Source of the DNA: DASYYE01 sp035946955
Lineage (GTDB): Bacteria > Actinomycetota > Actinomycetes > Streptosporangiales > Streptosporangiaceae
DNA length: 5,091 nucleotides
Reading direction: 5' to 3'
Assembly: GCA_035946955.1 (NCBI GenBank)
Contig: DASYYE010000185.1
Span: 1-5,091, forward strand
This document shows positions 1 to 5,091 of the stretch, piece after piece. Below the pieces are notes generated by a model. It was not told the DNA's origin. It was given only the letters and a program-made list of their open reading frames with translations, and ran no database searches. Position numbers and translations under genes: made by a program. Each line of letters opens with the position of its first letter. Positions within the stretch are counted from its first letter, which is position 1.

Positions 1-1
1 G

Positions 2-850
2 GCTGGCGCGGCGCTGCTGGCCTGGCTGTCGATCCGGGGCCTGCTGCTGGCAGACGCCGGAACCTGCGCAGCTGCCGCCGTCCTGCTGTCGGGGCTGCCG
101 GCCCTGCGGGCGGGCGCGGGCAGCGCGGGCCAGCACGGGGGTACCTCCAACAGAACGAAAACGCTGGCCCCGCGTGGCAGGCGGCAGCTGTTGGCAGAGG
201 CCGCTGAGGGTGTGGCCTACCTATGGCGGGACAAGGTGATCCGCATCATCACGATCGCCTTCTGCACCGTTGTGCTGTTCAATGCGGTAGACGACGTGTC
301 GCTCGTCTTCCTGAGCCGCCATACCCTTCATGGCAGCAATTCGGCCGCCAGCCTGGTGTACGCAGGCTCAGGGATCGGCCTGCTGGCCGGGTTCCTGCTG
401 ATAGCCAGGGCCAGTCAGCGGCCGGCAGTCCTGGTTCTCATCCTGGCCGGATACGCGGTCAGCAGCCTGGGCAACTTGCTGACCGGCGTCTCCTTCGCCA
501 TCGTTGCGGCCTTCGGGTTCCAGGTGGTACGCGGCATCGGGCTGGCAGCCACGGATGTCGGGAACAATACGCTCATTCAGCGCCAGGTCCCGCCCGAGAT
601 GCTGGGCCGGGTATTTGGCAACGTGTACGGCGCCGTCGGGGTCGCGGCCGGCCTGTCGTACCTGTCCGGCGGAGCCTTGCTCGACGCGACCAGTGCCCGC
701 ACCACCCTCATCGTGGCCGGGGCGGGCGGTCTCGTGGCCGCCGCGGTGGCTGCGATCATCCTCCCGCGCGCGCTCGCTGCGACGCGGAATCCACGCGTTA
801 CCGGCACAGATTCCGGCCAGCCCACTCCACCCAAAGCCGCAAGCGGATGA
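2..850 (+). CDS. MFS efflux transporter, C-terminal part (start outside window)
   Basis: An open frame runs from the left edge to TGA at 848-850 and gives 282 residues; the full family is about 400-430, so roughly the first third (about TM1-5) is missing. The visible part begins with a hydrophobic helix matching TM6 (LLADAGTCAAAVLL near residues 14-27). A hydrophilic central loop rich in Arg, Gly and Ser follows, with EAAEGVAYLWRDKVIR leading into TM7, and then about six membrane segments. The hallmark VPPEMLGRVFG is encoded from 587; it matches the VPxxxRGRVFG motif between TM10 and TM11 of DHA3-type exporters (macrolide efflux, EntS-like). The likely role is proton-driven export of a small molecule across the cytoplasmic membrane; the substrate cannot be inferred. 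The TTG at 191 lies in the middle of the domain and is not the start. The polar tail after the last helix is Pro/Thr-rich. No strong terminator is visible downstream. Confidence 0.88.
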   Translation, partial: AGAALLAWLSIRGLLLADAGTCAAAAVLLSGLPALRAGAGSAGQHGGTSNRTKTLAPRGRRQLLAEAAEGVAYLWRDKVIRIITIAFCTVVLFNAVDDVSLVFLSRHTLHGSNSAASLVYAGSGIGLLAGFLLIARASQRPAVLVLILAGYAVSSLGNLLTGVSFAIVAAFGFQVVRGIGLAATDVGNNTLIQRQVPPEMLGRVFGNVYGAVGVAAGLSYLSGGALLDATSARTTLIVAGAGGLVAAAVAAIILPRALAATRNPRVTGTDSGQPTPPKAASG

Positions 851-944
851 ACGCCCCTGAATTCACAGGCCGATTCAGGACAATAGAGAATGTCTTCGTA
901 AATGGGATATTCCTCATGATGCCCCTGGTGGGAACCAAACGAGC

Positions 945-973
945 CTGATCCTGCGGGCATGCGCTGGTATATC
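945..973 (+). promoter_or_regulatory. Candidate promoter for the WD40 gene (extended -10)
   Basis: CTGATC (945-950) and TATATC (968-973) are separated by 17 bases. The second box is preceded by TGG, which fits an extended -10 element (TGN before the hexamer). The -35 box matches only three of six consensus positions. Transcription would begin near 980, about 90 bases before the preferred ATG. A second weak candidate, TTCACA-16-TAGAGA, lies at 862-889; its second box fits the Streptomyces TAGRRT form in five of six positions. Both are inferred from pattern alone. Confidence 0.25.
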
Positions 974-1055
974 TTGATTCAAGGGTCGGCAAACGCTGGC
1001 ATGGCCGTGCGAAGGCGTTCGCGCCGCTGAGAGTGATCCGTTTACCTCGACCTGC

Positions 1056-1064
1056 AGGGGTGGG
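1056..1064 (+). promoter_or_regulatory. Ribosome binding site favouring ATG 1072
   Basis: AGGGGTGGG lies 7 bases before the ATG at 1072 and is the best purine-rich tract near the front of the gene. The alternative GTG at 1033 is preceded only by GCTGAGA directly against the codon. The GTG at 1060 lies inside this tract itself. The site therefore favours the shorter, 899-residue product, though not conclusively. Confidence 0.4.
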
Positions 1065-1071
1065 CAAGCGC

Positions 1072-3771
1072 ATGGCAAGGGTGGGGGGATCAGGATGGCC
1101 GGGGGCGTTCGAGGCCGGGCTGGCACACCTGGGCGAGGACGGCACCAGGGTGCGGTTGCTGCTGACCGCGCTGGCCTGGGGCCGGGGCAGCGGGCTCACG
1201 CGCGGCATCTGGGTCACGGTGGCGCACGCCCTGGCGGCTGGCGAGGAAGTTGGCCAGCAAGCCGTGAGCGACGCCGATGTGGCGCGACTGCTCCGTAAGG
1301 GCCGCTCCTGGGTCGTGACCGAGGCCCTGCCAGGCGGGCCGCCTGCCTACCGACTGCGCGATGCCGCACTGGCCGTCCAGTTGCGTGATGCCAGCACTCT
1401 GGCCTTCGCCGCCCTGGGAGAGTGCCCGGTGGCAGCAGTGGAGAAGCGCATCACAGACGCGCTCCTCGCCACCGTGCCTGCTGGCCGCAACGGTCGCCGG
1501 GACTGGCTGTCGGCAGACCCCTACCTGCGCGCCCACCTGGCCCAGCACGTGGCAGCCGCCGACCGGGGAGTACTGGCCGAACTGGTCGCCGATGCGGGTT
1601 TCCTGGCGGTCGCCGACCCCGCTGGCCTCGTACCGCTGCTGGGCAGCCTGGCCCTGACCGCCCGCGACAAGTTCCGCAGCTACCGCCTTGCCCGGCCGAT
1701 GCTCGGCGGCGACGCCCACGCCAATGCCGCTTACCTGGAAGAAAGTGCCTACGCGCTGGGCAGCACCCCCACCGCCGCTGACACCGTGGCGCGGATACCG
1801 CCGCTGTTCCGTACCGTCCTGGTCAGGATGCGCCACGACGACAGCCTGGTCACGCTGACGGGCCACTTGGGTGAGATCAACAGGGTGCTCCTCGGCACCT
1901 GCCCGGACGGCCGCATGCTGGTGGCCACCGGCAGCGATGACACGACGGTGCGGGTATGGGACGCGCTGACAGGGGAGCCCGTCTGCCCGCCGATCACCGC
2001 CCACACCGATGAGGTGTGGTGCGTGGCGTTCGGCCACGCACCAGACGGGCGCCTGCTGCTCGCGTCGTGCAGCAAGGACAAGACCGTGCGGATATGGGAC
2101 CCGCTGACTGGCACGCCGGTCATCGAGCCGATCACCGGTCACACCGAGCGGGTCTACTACGTGGAGTTCGCTACGTCCCAGGACGGGCGCCTGCTCCTGG
2201 CATCCGGCAGTGGCGACAACACCGCGCGGATCTGGGACCCGCTCACCGGGGCCGCGGTCGGGGAACCACTCACCGGTCACGCCGGGCGGGTGCGCTCGCT
2301 GGGGTTCGGCACCTGCGCGGACGGGCGGCTGCTGCTCGCCACCAGCAGCCCAGGGGATGCGGTGCTGGTCTGGGACCCGCTCACCGGCACGACCATCATC
2401 CCGCCGATCACGGGCCATCCCGGGACCGTGTACGGGGTGGACTTCTGCGAGGGCCCCCACGGTGAGCTGCTCGTCTATATCAAGGGCGCGGACGGGACGG
2501 TGTCGTTCTGGGACCCGCTCACCGGAGAGTCCGCGGGAACCCCCTTCCCCATGCTCACCGGGCCGGCGTACCCGCTGCGGTTCGGCACGGATGGTGATGG
2601 CCAGCGGTACCTGGCCTATGCGGGTGGCAGAACGCACGTCCAGGTCTGCGACCCGTGTGAGGCGTCACGGGAACCGGTGACACTGGTCAGCCTCGGCGGG
2701 AAGGTGCGCAACATGACTTTCTGCCAGAAGCCAGGCGGGAAGCTGCTGCTCGCCACCGCCAGCGGTGACATGAGCGTGCGGGTCTGGGACCGGTTCACCA
2801 CGCGGGCTACCGACGGAGCGGTAGCCATGGACCCCGGCCGGGTGCGCTCGCTGGCGTTCGGCAACGGGCCGGGCGGGGAGCTGCTGCTCGCCACCGCCAG
2901 TGGCGGGAACGAGCTGGACGTCTGGGAACCACGGGCTGGGGCGCTGACCGGGAAGCCGCTCACTGGCCGCCCTGACTGGGTGGACTGTGCCGCCTTCACC
3001 GTCACCGGTGACGGGCAGGTGCTGCTGGCGTCGGCTGGCCGTGATGGGACGAGCGACACGACGGTCCAGGTCTGGGAGCCGCTGGCGGGCACGCTGGCTG
3101 TCGGCCCGCTGACCGTGCACGGCGAGACAGTGCGGTCGCTGGCGTTCGGGATGGGGCCGGACGGGCGGCTGCTGCTGGCCTCGGCCAGCGATGCCGGGGT
3201 GGTCCAGGTCTGGGACGCACTCACCGGCGTGGCTGCAGGGAACCCCATCGAAGCCCACCAAGGCGGGGCTGACGCGGTCGCGTTCGGCACCCTGCCAGGG
3301 GGCCGGGTGCTGCTGGCGTCCGGCGGTGCAGACGCGACCGTGCGGCTCTGGAACCCCACGACCGGGAAACCGGCAGGCGCACCCCTGCGCGGGCACCGCG
3401 ACCACATCCGCTGCGTGGGGTTCGGCACGGACGCGGGCGGGCACCTGCTGCTGGCCTCAGGCAGTGACGACCACACGACCCGGATCTGGCGCCCGCTGGC
3501 AGCCCGGCATGCCCGGAAGACCCTCACCGGCCACACCGGCAGCGTCTCCTGCCTTGCGTTCGCCACCAGCCCAGATGGGCACCTGCTGCTGGCCACTGGC
3601 GGCGACGACCAGCGGGTGCGGGTGTGGGATCCGGCCAAAGGGTCATGCCTGGCCACTATCGCGCGCTGGTCGAGTGTGCGCGCGCTGGCAGCGGCAGACC
3701 TCACCCTGGCAGCCGGGCACGACGAAGGGTTCTCCGTGGTCGAACTCGACCCGGCCGCCCTCAGCGGGTAG
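1072..3771 (+). CDS. WD40-repeat protein resembling the C-terminal half of a STAND NTPase sensor, lacking the NTPase
   Basis: From ATG 1072 the product has 899 residues (912 from GTG 1033). Residues 8-105 look like the winged-helix module that follows the NTPase in actinobacterial STAND/WD40 proteins: FEAGLAHLGED, then LLLTALAWGRGSGL, then YRLRDAALAVQLRD. A helical segment follows with family-typical stretches RITDALLATVP, PYLRAHLAQH and ADPAGLVPLL (about residues 126-190). Residues 262-899 form fourteen WD40 repeats of about 46 residues, consistent with two seven-bladed propellers that would act as a ligand or protein sensing surface. No Walker A (GxxxxGKS/T) or Walker B motif is present in the protein or in its open frame upstream. 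No signal peptide or membrane helix is seen, so it is probably cytoplasmic. In full-length relatives the propellers sense a trigger and the NTPase oligomerises to switch on an N-terminal effector; here only the sensing half remains. It may be a stand-alone scaffold or regulator, or a truncated but still open remnant. The frame is intact with normal codon bias. A short gap separates it from the small heptad-repeat gene on the same strand. Confidence 0.85.
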   Translation: MARVGGSGWPGAFEAGLAHLGEDGTRVRLLLTALAWGRGSGLTRGIWVTVAHALAAGEEVGQQAVSDADVARLLRKGRSWVVTEALPGGPPAYRLRDAALAVQLRDASTLAFAALGECPVAAVEKRITDALLATVPAGRNGRRDWLSADPYLRAHLAQHVAAADRGVLAELVADAGFLAVADPAGLVPLLGSLALTARDKFRSYRLARPMLGGDAHANAAYLEESAYALGSTPTAADTVARIPPLFRTVLVRMRHDDSLVTLTGHLGEINRVLLGTCPDGRMLVATGSDDTTVRVWDALTGEPVCPPITAHTDEVWCVAFGHAPDGRLLLASCSKDKTVRIWDPLTGTPVIEPITGHTERVYYVEFATSQDGRLLLASGSGDNTARIWDPLTGAAVGEPLTGHAGRVRSLGFGTCADGRLLLATSSPGDAVLVWDPLTGTTIIPPITGHPGTVYGVDFCEGPHGELLVYIKGADGTVSFWDPLTGESAGTPFPMLTGPAYPLRFGTDGDGQRYLAYAGGRTHVQVCDPCEASREPVTLVSLGGKVRNMTFCQKPGGKLLLATASGDMSVRVWDRFTTRATDGAVAMDPGRVRSLAFGNGPGGELLLATASGGNELDVWEPRAGALTGKPLTGRPDWVDCAAFTVTGDGQVLLASAGRDGTSDTTVQVWEPLAGTLAVGPLTVHGETVRSLAFGMGPDGRLLLASASDAGVVQVWDALTGVAAGNPIEAHQGGADAVAFGTLPGGRVLLASGGADATVRLWNPTTGKPAGAPLRGHRDHIRCVGFGTDAGGHLLLASGSDDHTTRIWRPLAARHARKTLTGHTGSVSCLAFATSPDGHLLLATGGDDQRVRVWDPAKGSCLATIARWSSVRALAAADLTLAAGHDEGFSVVELDPAALSG
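1855..3768 (+). repeat. Fourteen tandem WD40 repeats with 138-bp DNA periodicity
   Basis: Repeat units begin at 1855, 1993, 2131, 2269, 2407, 2545, 2683, 2821, 2959, 3109, 3247, 3385, 3523 and 3661. Each is 46 codons (138 bp), except the ninth (50 codons) and the last, which is cut short at 36. The consensus starts with LTGH, continues with a PDGRLLLAS strand and ends with TVRxWDPLTG. The similarity holds at DNA level: the 17-mer TGGGACCCGCTCACCGG occurs at 2233, 2371 and 2509, exactly 138 apart, with a two-mismatch copy at 2095. GGGTGCGCTCGCTGG occurs at 2288 and 2840. This suggests fairly recent duplication or gene conversion between blades. Repeats 5-8 are degenerate. Confidence 0.9.
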
Positions 3772-3846
3772 CACGAGTGCCTCGACGTCCAGCCAAACGA
3801 CCACTGCCGGGTCTGCGCCGCTCATTCCGCCCGTTGCATCCCATGT

Positions 3847-3868
3847 CGAGGTAAACAACGCCACCTCG
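3847..3868. promoter_or_regulatory. Inverted repeat upstream of the heptad-repeat gene
   Basis: CGAGGT (3847-3852) and ACCTCG (3863-3868) are perfect inverted copies separated by 10 bases. An outer pair, CCATG (3841-3845) and CATGG (3881-3885), is also inverted but is not symmetric with the inner pair. A -35-like TTGACG follows at 3872-3877, though no matching -10 box is visible. The 6-10-6 arrangement could be an operator half-site pair. As RNA it would be a weak hairpin ending the WD40 transcript. There is no U-rich tail, so a strong intrinsic terminator is unlikely. Confidence 0.3.
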
Positions 3869-3905
3869 GTATTGACGCTGCATGGCACCGAGTCCACCCT
3901 CTGAT

Positions 3906-3912
3906 GAGGGGG
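3906..3912 (+). promoter_or_regulatory. Strong ribosome binding site deciding the start at ATG 3921
   Basis: GAGGGGG lies 8 bases upstream of ATG 3921, a near-ideal Shine-Dalgarno match and spacing. The in-frame ATG at 3882, 39 bases earlier, has no such tract in front of it and would add a Pro/Ser-rich stretch unlike the rest of the protein. The shorter start is preferred. Confidence 0.65.
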
Positions 3913-3920
3913 TGGTCCCG

Positions 3921-4139
3921 ATGTTCGGTCGCAGACGCAAAGGCGCGCACAGGAGCGGGCACACTGCGCGGCGAGCCAGGGAGGCTGGCCAGCGGAGCGT
4001 GGAGACGTCGCAACGGTCAATGGAAATGACGCGGCAGGCCCAGGAAGCAGCGCGGCGTGGCGCTGAGGCGGGACAGCAGGCTGCCGAGGCAGCGCGCCGG
4101 GCCGCGGAGGCGGGCCGCAGAGCGGCGGGCCCCCGGTAG
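3921..4139 (+). CDS. Small basic heptad-repeat (helical) protein of unknown function
   Basis: The product is 72 residues with no recognised family. Residues 1-17 are a basic head (MFGRRRKGAHRSGH and following). Residues 18-66 form seven consecutive heptads of the pattern [R/Q]-small-x-E-x-small-[Q/R]. Glu stands at 21, 28, 35, 42, 49, 56 and 63 without exception, and Arg/Gln flank each heptad junction. Small residues (Ala, Gly, Ser, Thr) fill positions 2 and 6, with Ala dominating the rest. This predicts one long helix with a charged face (i/i+3/i+4 Glu-Arg pairs) and a small-residue face suited to close helix packing. By count there are 17 Arg and 1 Lys against 7 Glu and no Asp, so the protein is strongly cationic. 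There is no signal peptide or membrane segment. The Arg codons are mixed (CGG, CGC, CGT, CGA, AGA, AGG), so the periodicity is not a simple recent DNA repeat. It follows the WD40 gene by about 150 bases on the same strand and faces azlD. Nucleic-acid binding, oligomeric scaffolding or partnership with the WD40 protein are guesses only. Confidence 0.65.
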   Translation: MFGRRRKGAHRSGHTARRAREAGQRSVETSQRSMEMTRQAQEAARRGAEAGQQAAEAARRAAEAGRRAAGPR

Positions 4140-4156
4140 CCCAGCGGAACGACCTT

Positions 4157-4179
4157 GCCGCCCAGATTCAGTGGGCGGC
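4157..4179. terminator. Bidirectional hairpin terminator between convergent genes
   Basis: GCCGCCCA (4157-4164) and TGGGCGGC (4172-4179) form a perfect 8-bp GC-rich stem with a 7-base loop (GATTCAG). The hairpin lies 17 bases after the stop of the heptad-repeat gene, and the azlD stop codon (4168-4170) is in its loop, so it could end transcripts from both directions. There is no U tract on either side, which is common for actinobacterial terminators. Confidence 0.6.
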
Positions 4180-4500
4180 GAAGGCCGTCGCCAGGGCCAC
4201 GTGGATGGCGGTGCCGCCGAGGATGCTCAGCACTGCGTTGCGCCGCCACAGGTGCAGGCCGATGGTGGCGGCCAGGGCCAGGATGTCCGGCAACGCCTGG
4301 GCGGGGCCGGCCAGGGAAAGGCTGCGCAGGCTGTAGACGACCAGGATCACCATGACGCCTGGTGGCATGCGCGGCCTGAGGTAGCTGACTGCGGCGCTGG
4401 CGCGCAGCCGTGCCAGGACGGTGAAGGGAAGGGCACGCAGGCTCCAGGTGACAGCGGAGGCGACCGCGACCGCGGCGAGCAGGTAGGGCGTGTCAGGCAT
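4168..4500 (-). CDS. azlD: AzlD-like branched-chain amino acid exporter small subunit
   Basis: The product is 110 residues from the ATG at 4500, the normal size for AzlD. It begins MPDTPYLLAAVAVA and carries the family-typical SLRALPF near the end of the first helix. Hydrophobic segments follow at about residues 45-60 (PPGVMVILVVYSL), 68-85 and 90-108, giving about four membrane helices. AzlD pairs with AzlC in the cytoplasmic membrane. In Bacillus subtilis AzlCD confers 4-azaleucine resistance, and the Corynebacterium BrnFE pair exports Ile, Leu, Val and Met; the same role is inferred here. The frame overlaps the azlC stop by 8 bases, so translation is probably coupled. A GTG at 4506 is an alternative start that adds two residues. 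Confidence 0.87.
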   Translation of the reverse strand: MPDTPYLLAAVAVASAVTWSLRALPFTVLARLRASAAVSYLRPRMPPGVMVILVVYSLRSLSLAGPAQALPDILALAATIGLHLWRRNAVLSILGGTAIHVALATAFAAH

Positions 4501-5091
4501 GAGCACTGTTCCTCCTCTGGTGGGCGTGCCGGGCCAGCAGTCCCGCGGTGAACAAGGCGAACGCGGCCAGCAGCAACTGGCTGGGGAAGAGAAAGCGTGC
4601 GATGAGCGCGCACACCCCGGCCAGGGCAGGCGTGGGGATGTCCCGCCGGGCGCGGAGGACGTCGATGGCCAGCACGGCGAACAGGGCGGTCATCGCGAAG
4701 TCCAGCCCCGTGACGTGGGCGGGGATGACCGTGCCCAGCAGCGCGCCGGTGGTGGCACCGCCCACCCAGTAGGCGTGAATGAACGCCTGCAGCCACAGGA
4801 TGCGCCTGCCAGGCCATGACCTGGCCTCTTCAGTTGCGGTCAGGGCGTAGGCCTCGTCAGTCAGCGCGAAAGTGCTGTAAGCCTTGCCCGCCTTGGTCCT
4901 AACGCGGTCCAGCGGGAAGGACAGTGCGTAGAACACGTGCCTGACACTGACCAGCAAGGCGGTCACTGCGATCTGGGCCAGTGATGCACCAGCGACAACG
5001 AGCACGATGAGCAGGGACTCCAGTGACCCGGCAAAGATCAGCGAGGAGAACGCGGTCGCCCACCACCAGCTGAGCCCGGAACGCGCGACCA
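4493..5091 (-). CDS. azlC: AzlC-like branched-chain amino acid permease, N-terminus outside window
   Basis: The open frame enters from the right edge (first full codon 5089-5087) and ends at TGA 4495-4493, giving 198 residues. AzlC proteins are usually about 230-250, so some 30-50 N-terminal residues are missing. The GTG at 5005 is internal: conserved AzlC sequence (SWWWATAFSSLIFAGSLE) is encoded upstream of it. The core family motif RHVFYALSFPL follows, encoded near 4940, and then DEAYAL and several membrane helices. The gene product forms the large subunit of the AzlCD exporter for branched-chain amino acids, with substrate inferred from the family. It is followed by overlapping azlD. Any promoter or regulator lies to the right of the window. 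Confidence 0.9.
   Translation of the reverse strand, partial: VARSGLSWWWATAFSSLIFAGSLESLLIVLVVAGASLAQIAVTALLVSVRHVFYALSFPLDRVRTKAGKAYSTFALTDEAYALTATEEARSWPGRRILWLQAFIHAYWVGGATTGALLGTVIPAHVTGLDFAMTALFAVLAIDVLRARRDIPTPALAGVCALIARFLFPSQLLLAAFALFTAGLLARHAHQRRNSAHA
4511..4518 (-). promoter_or_regulatory. Ribosome binding site of azlD inside azlC
   Basis: On the minus strand AGAGGAGG reads 4518 to 4511, close to the ideal Shine-Dalgarno sequence, and lies within the last codons of azlC. It is 10 bases before ATG 4500 and 4 bases before GTG 4506. The ATG spacing is somewhat long and the GTG spacing somewhat short; ATG is preferred on codon strength, and the two differ by only two residues. Confidence 0.55.

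Larger units (their letters stand above)
851..1071. other. Intergenic gap, AT-rich at its left end
   Basis: This stretch separates the MFS gene from the WD40 gene. Positions 861-920 are clearly richer in A/T than anything else in the window. They contain a near-palindrome GGGATATTCC (904-913) and a weak hairpin (AGGACA/TGTCTT, 878-883 and 891-896). Neither looks like a strong terminator. The frame of the WD40 gene is open from 949 but has no ATG, GTG or TTG before the GTG at 1033, and its translation shows nothing resembling an NTPase domain. A 33-codon ORF (847-948) starts inside the MFS stop codon but has poor codon bias. I see no RNA gene here. Confidence 0.6.

Noticed and set aside
931..958. 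GGAACC as an ECF-sigma -35 box
   Set aside because: No CGTC- or GTT-type -10 element occurs at the required spacing downstream.
1090..2637. A 515-codon open frame on the minus strand inside the WD40 gene, plus further antisense frames at 2616-3704 and 2665-3444
   Set aside because: They mirror the repeated WD40 coding DNA, have low-complexity Arg/Pro/Ala-rich translations and no family signature. Long antisense frames are expected in very high-GC genes.
1855..3768. Evenly spaced DNA repeats considered as a possible CRISPR or satellite array
   Set aside because: The repeats are in frame, encode WD40 blades and are only partly identical; there are no spacers.
3772..3904. Ser/Thr-rich continuation of another frame after the WD40 stop
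   Set aside because: The open frame comes from a shadow of the WD40 gene, has no start of its own in the gap, and no recognisable domain.
3761..4249. Minus-strand 162-codon frame opposite the heptad-repeat gene
   Set aside because: Its Ala/Arg/Ser periodicity is just the complement of the heptad repeat; it has no ribosome binding site comparable to the GAGGGGG before ATG 3921, and it would run through the hairpin and overlap the end of azlD.
4057..4551. Plus-strand frames opposite azlD and azlC, including 4490-4819
   Set aside because: They are Gly/Arg/Gln-rich shadows, while the minus strand encodes clear AzlD and AzlC motifs with membrane helices and proper overlap.

Overview
The window looks like chromosomal DNA of a high-GC actinobacterium (Streptomyces/Streptosporangiales-like). 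The evidence is very high G+C with strongly G/C-biased third codon positions, GTG/ATG starts with purine-rich ribosome binding sites, and an actinobacterial type of STAND/WD40 protein. The species cannot be fixed from the sequence.

Layout from left to right. (1) 2-850 (+) is the C-terminal two thirds of a major facilitator superfamily efflux protein of the macrolide-exporter-like (DHA3) type; its start lies left of the window. (2) 851-1071 is a comparatively AT-rich gap with weak promoter candidates and no convincing gene. (3) 1072-3771 (+) is a large protein with a winged-helix/helical region and then fourteen WD40 repeats, enough for two seven-bladed propellers. It resembles the C-terminal half of the actinobacterial STAND-type NTPase-WD40 sensor proteins, but the expected N-terminal NTPase and effector domains are absent. 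(4) 3772-3920 holds an inverted repeat and a strong ribosome binding site. (5) 3921-4139 (+) is a 72-residue, very basic protein built from seven strict heptads, each with Glu at the fourth position. I do not recognise a family for it. (6) An 8-bp GC-rich hairpin at 4157-4179 separates it from the convergent gene pair. (7) 4500-4168 (-) and 5091-4493 (-) are azlD and azlC, overlapping genes for a two-component branched-chain amino acid exporter; the start of azlC lies beyond the right edge.

How the genes relate: azlC-azlD is an ordinary translationally coupled transport operon. The MFS gene is probably separate from what follows. The region of most interest is 949-4139: an NTPase-less WD40 sensor followed on the same strand by a small heptad-repeat basic protein. 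Whether these two work together, or the first is a decayed remnant of a STAND gene, cannot be settled from the sequence alone.
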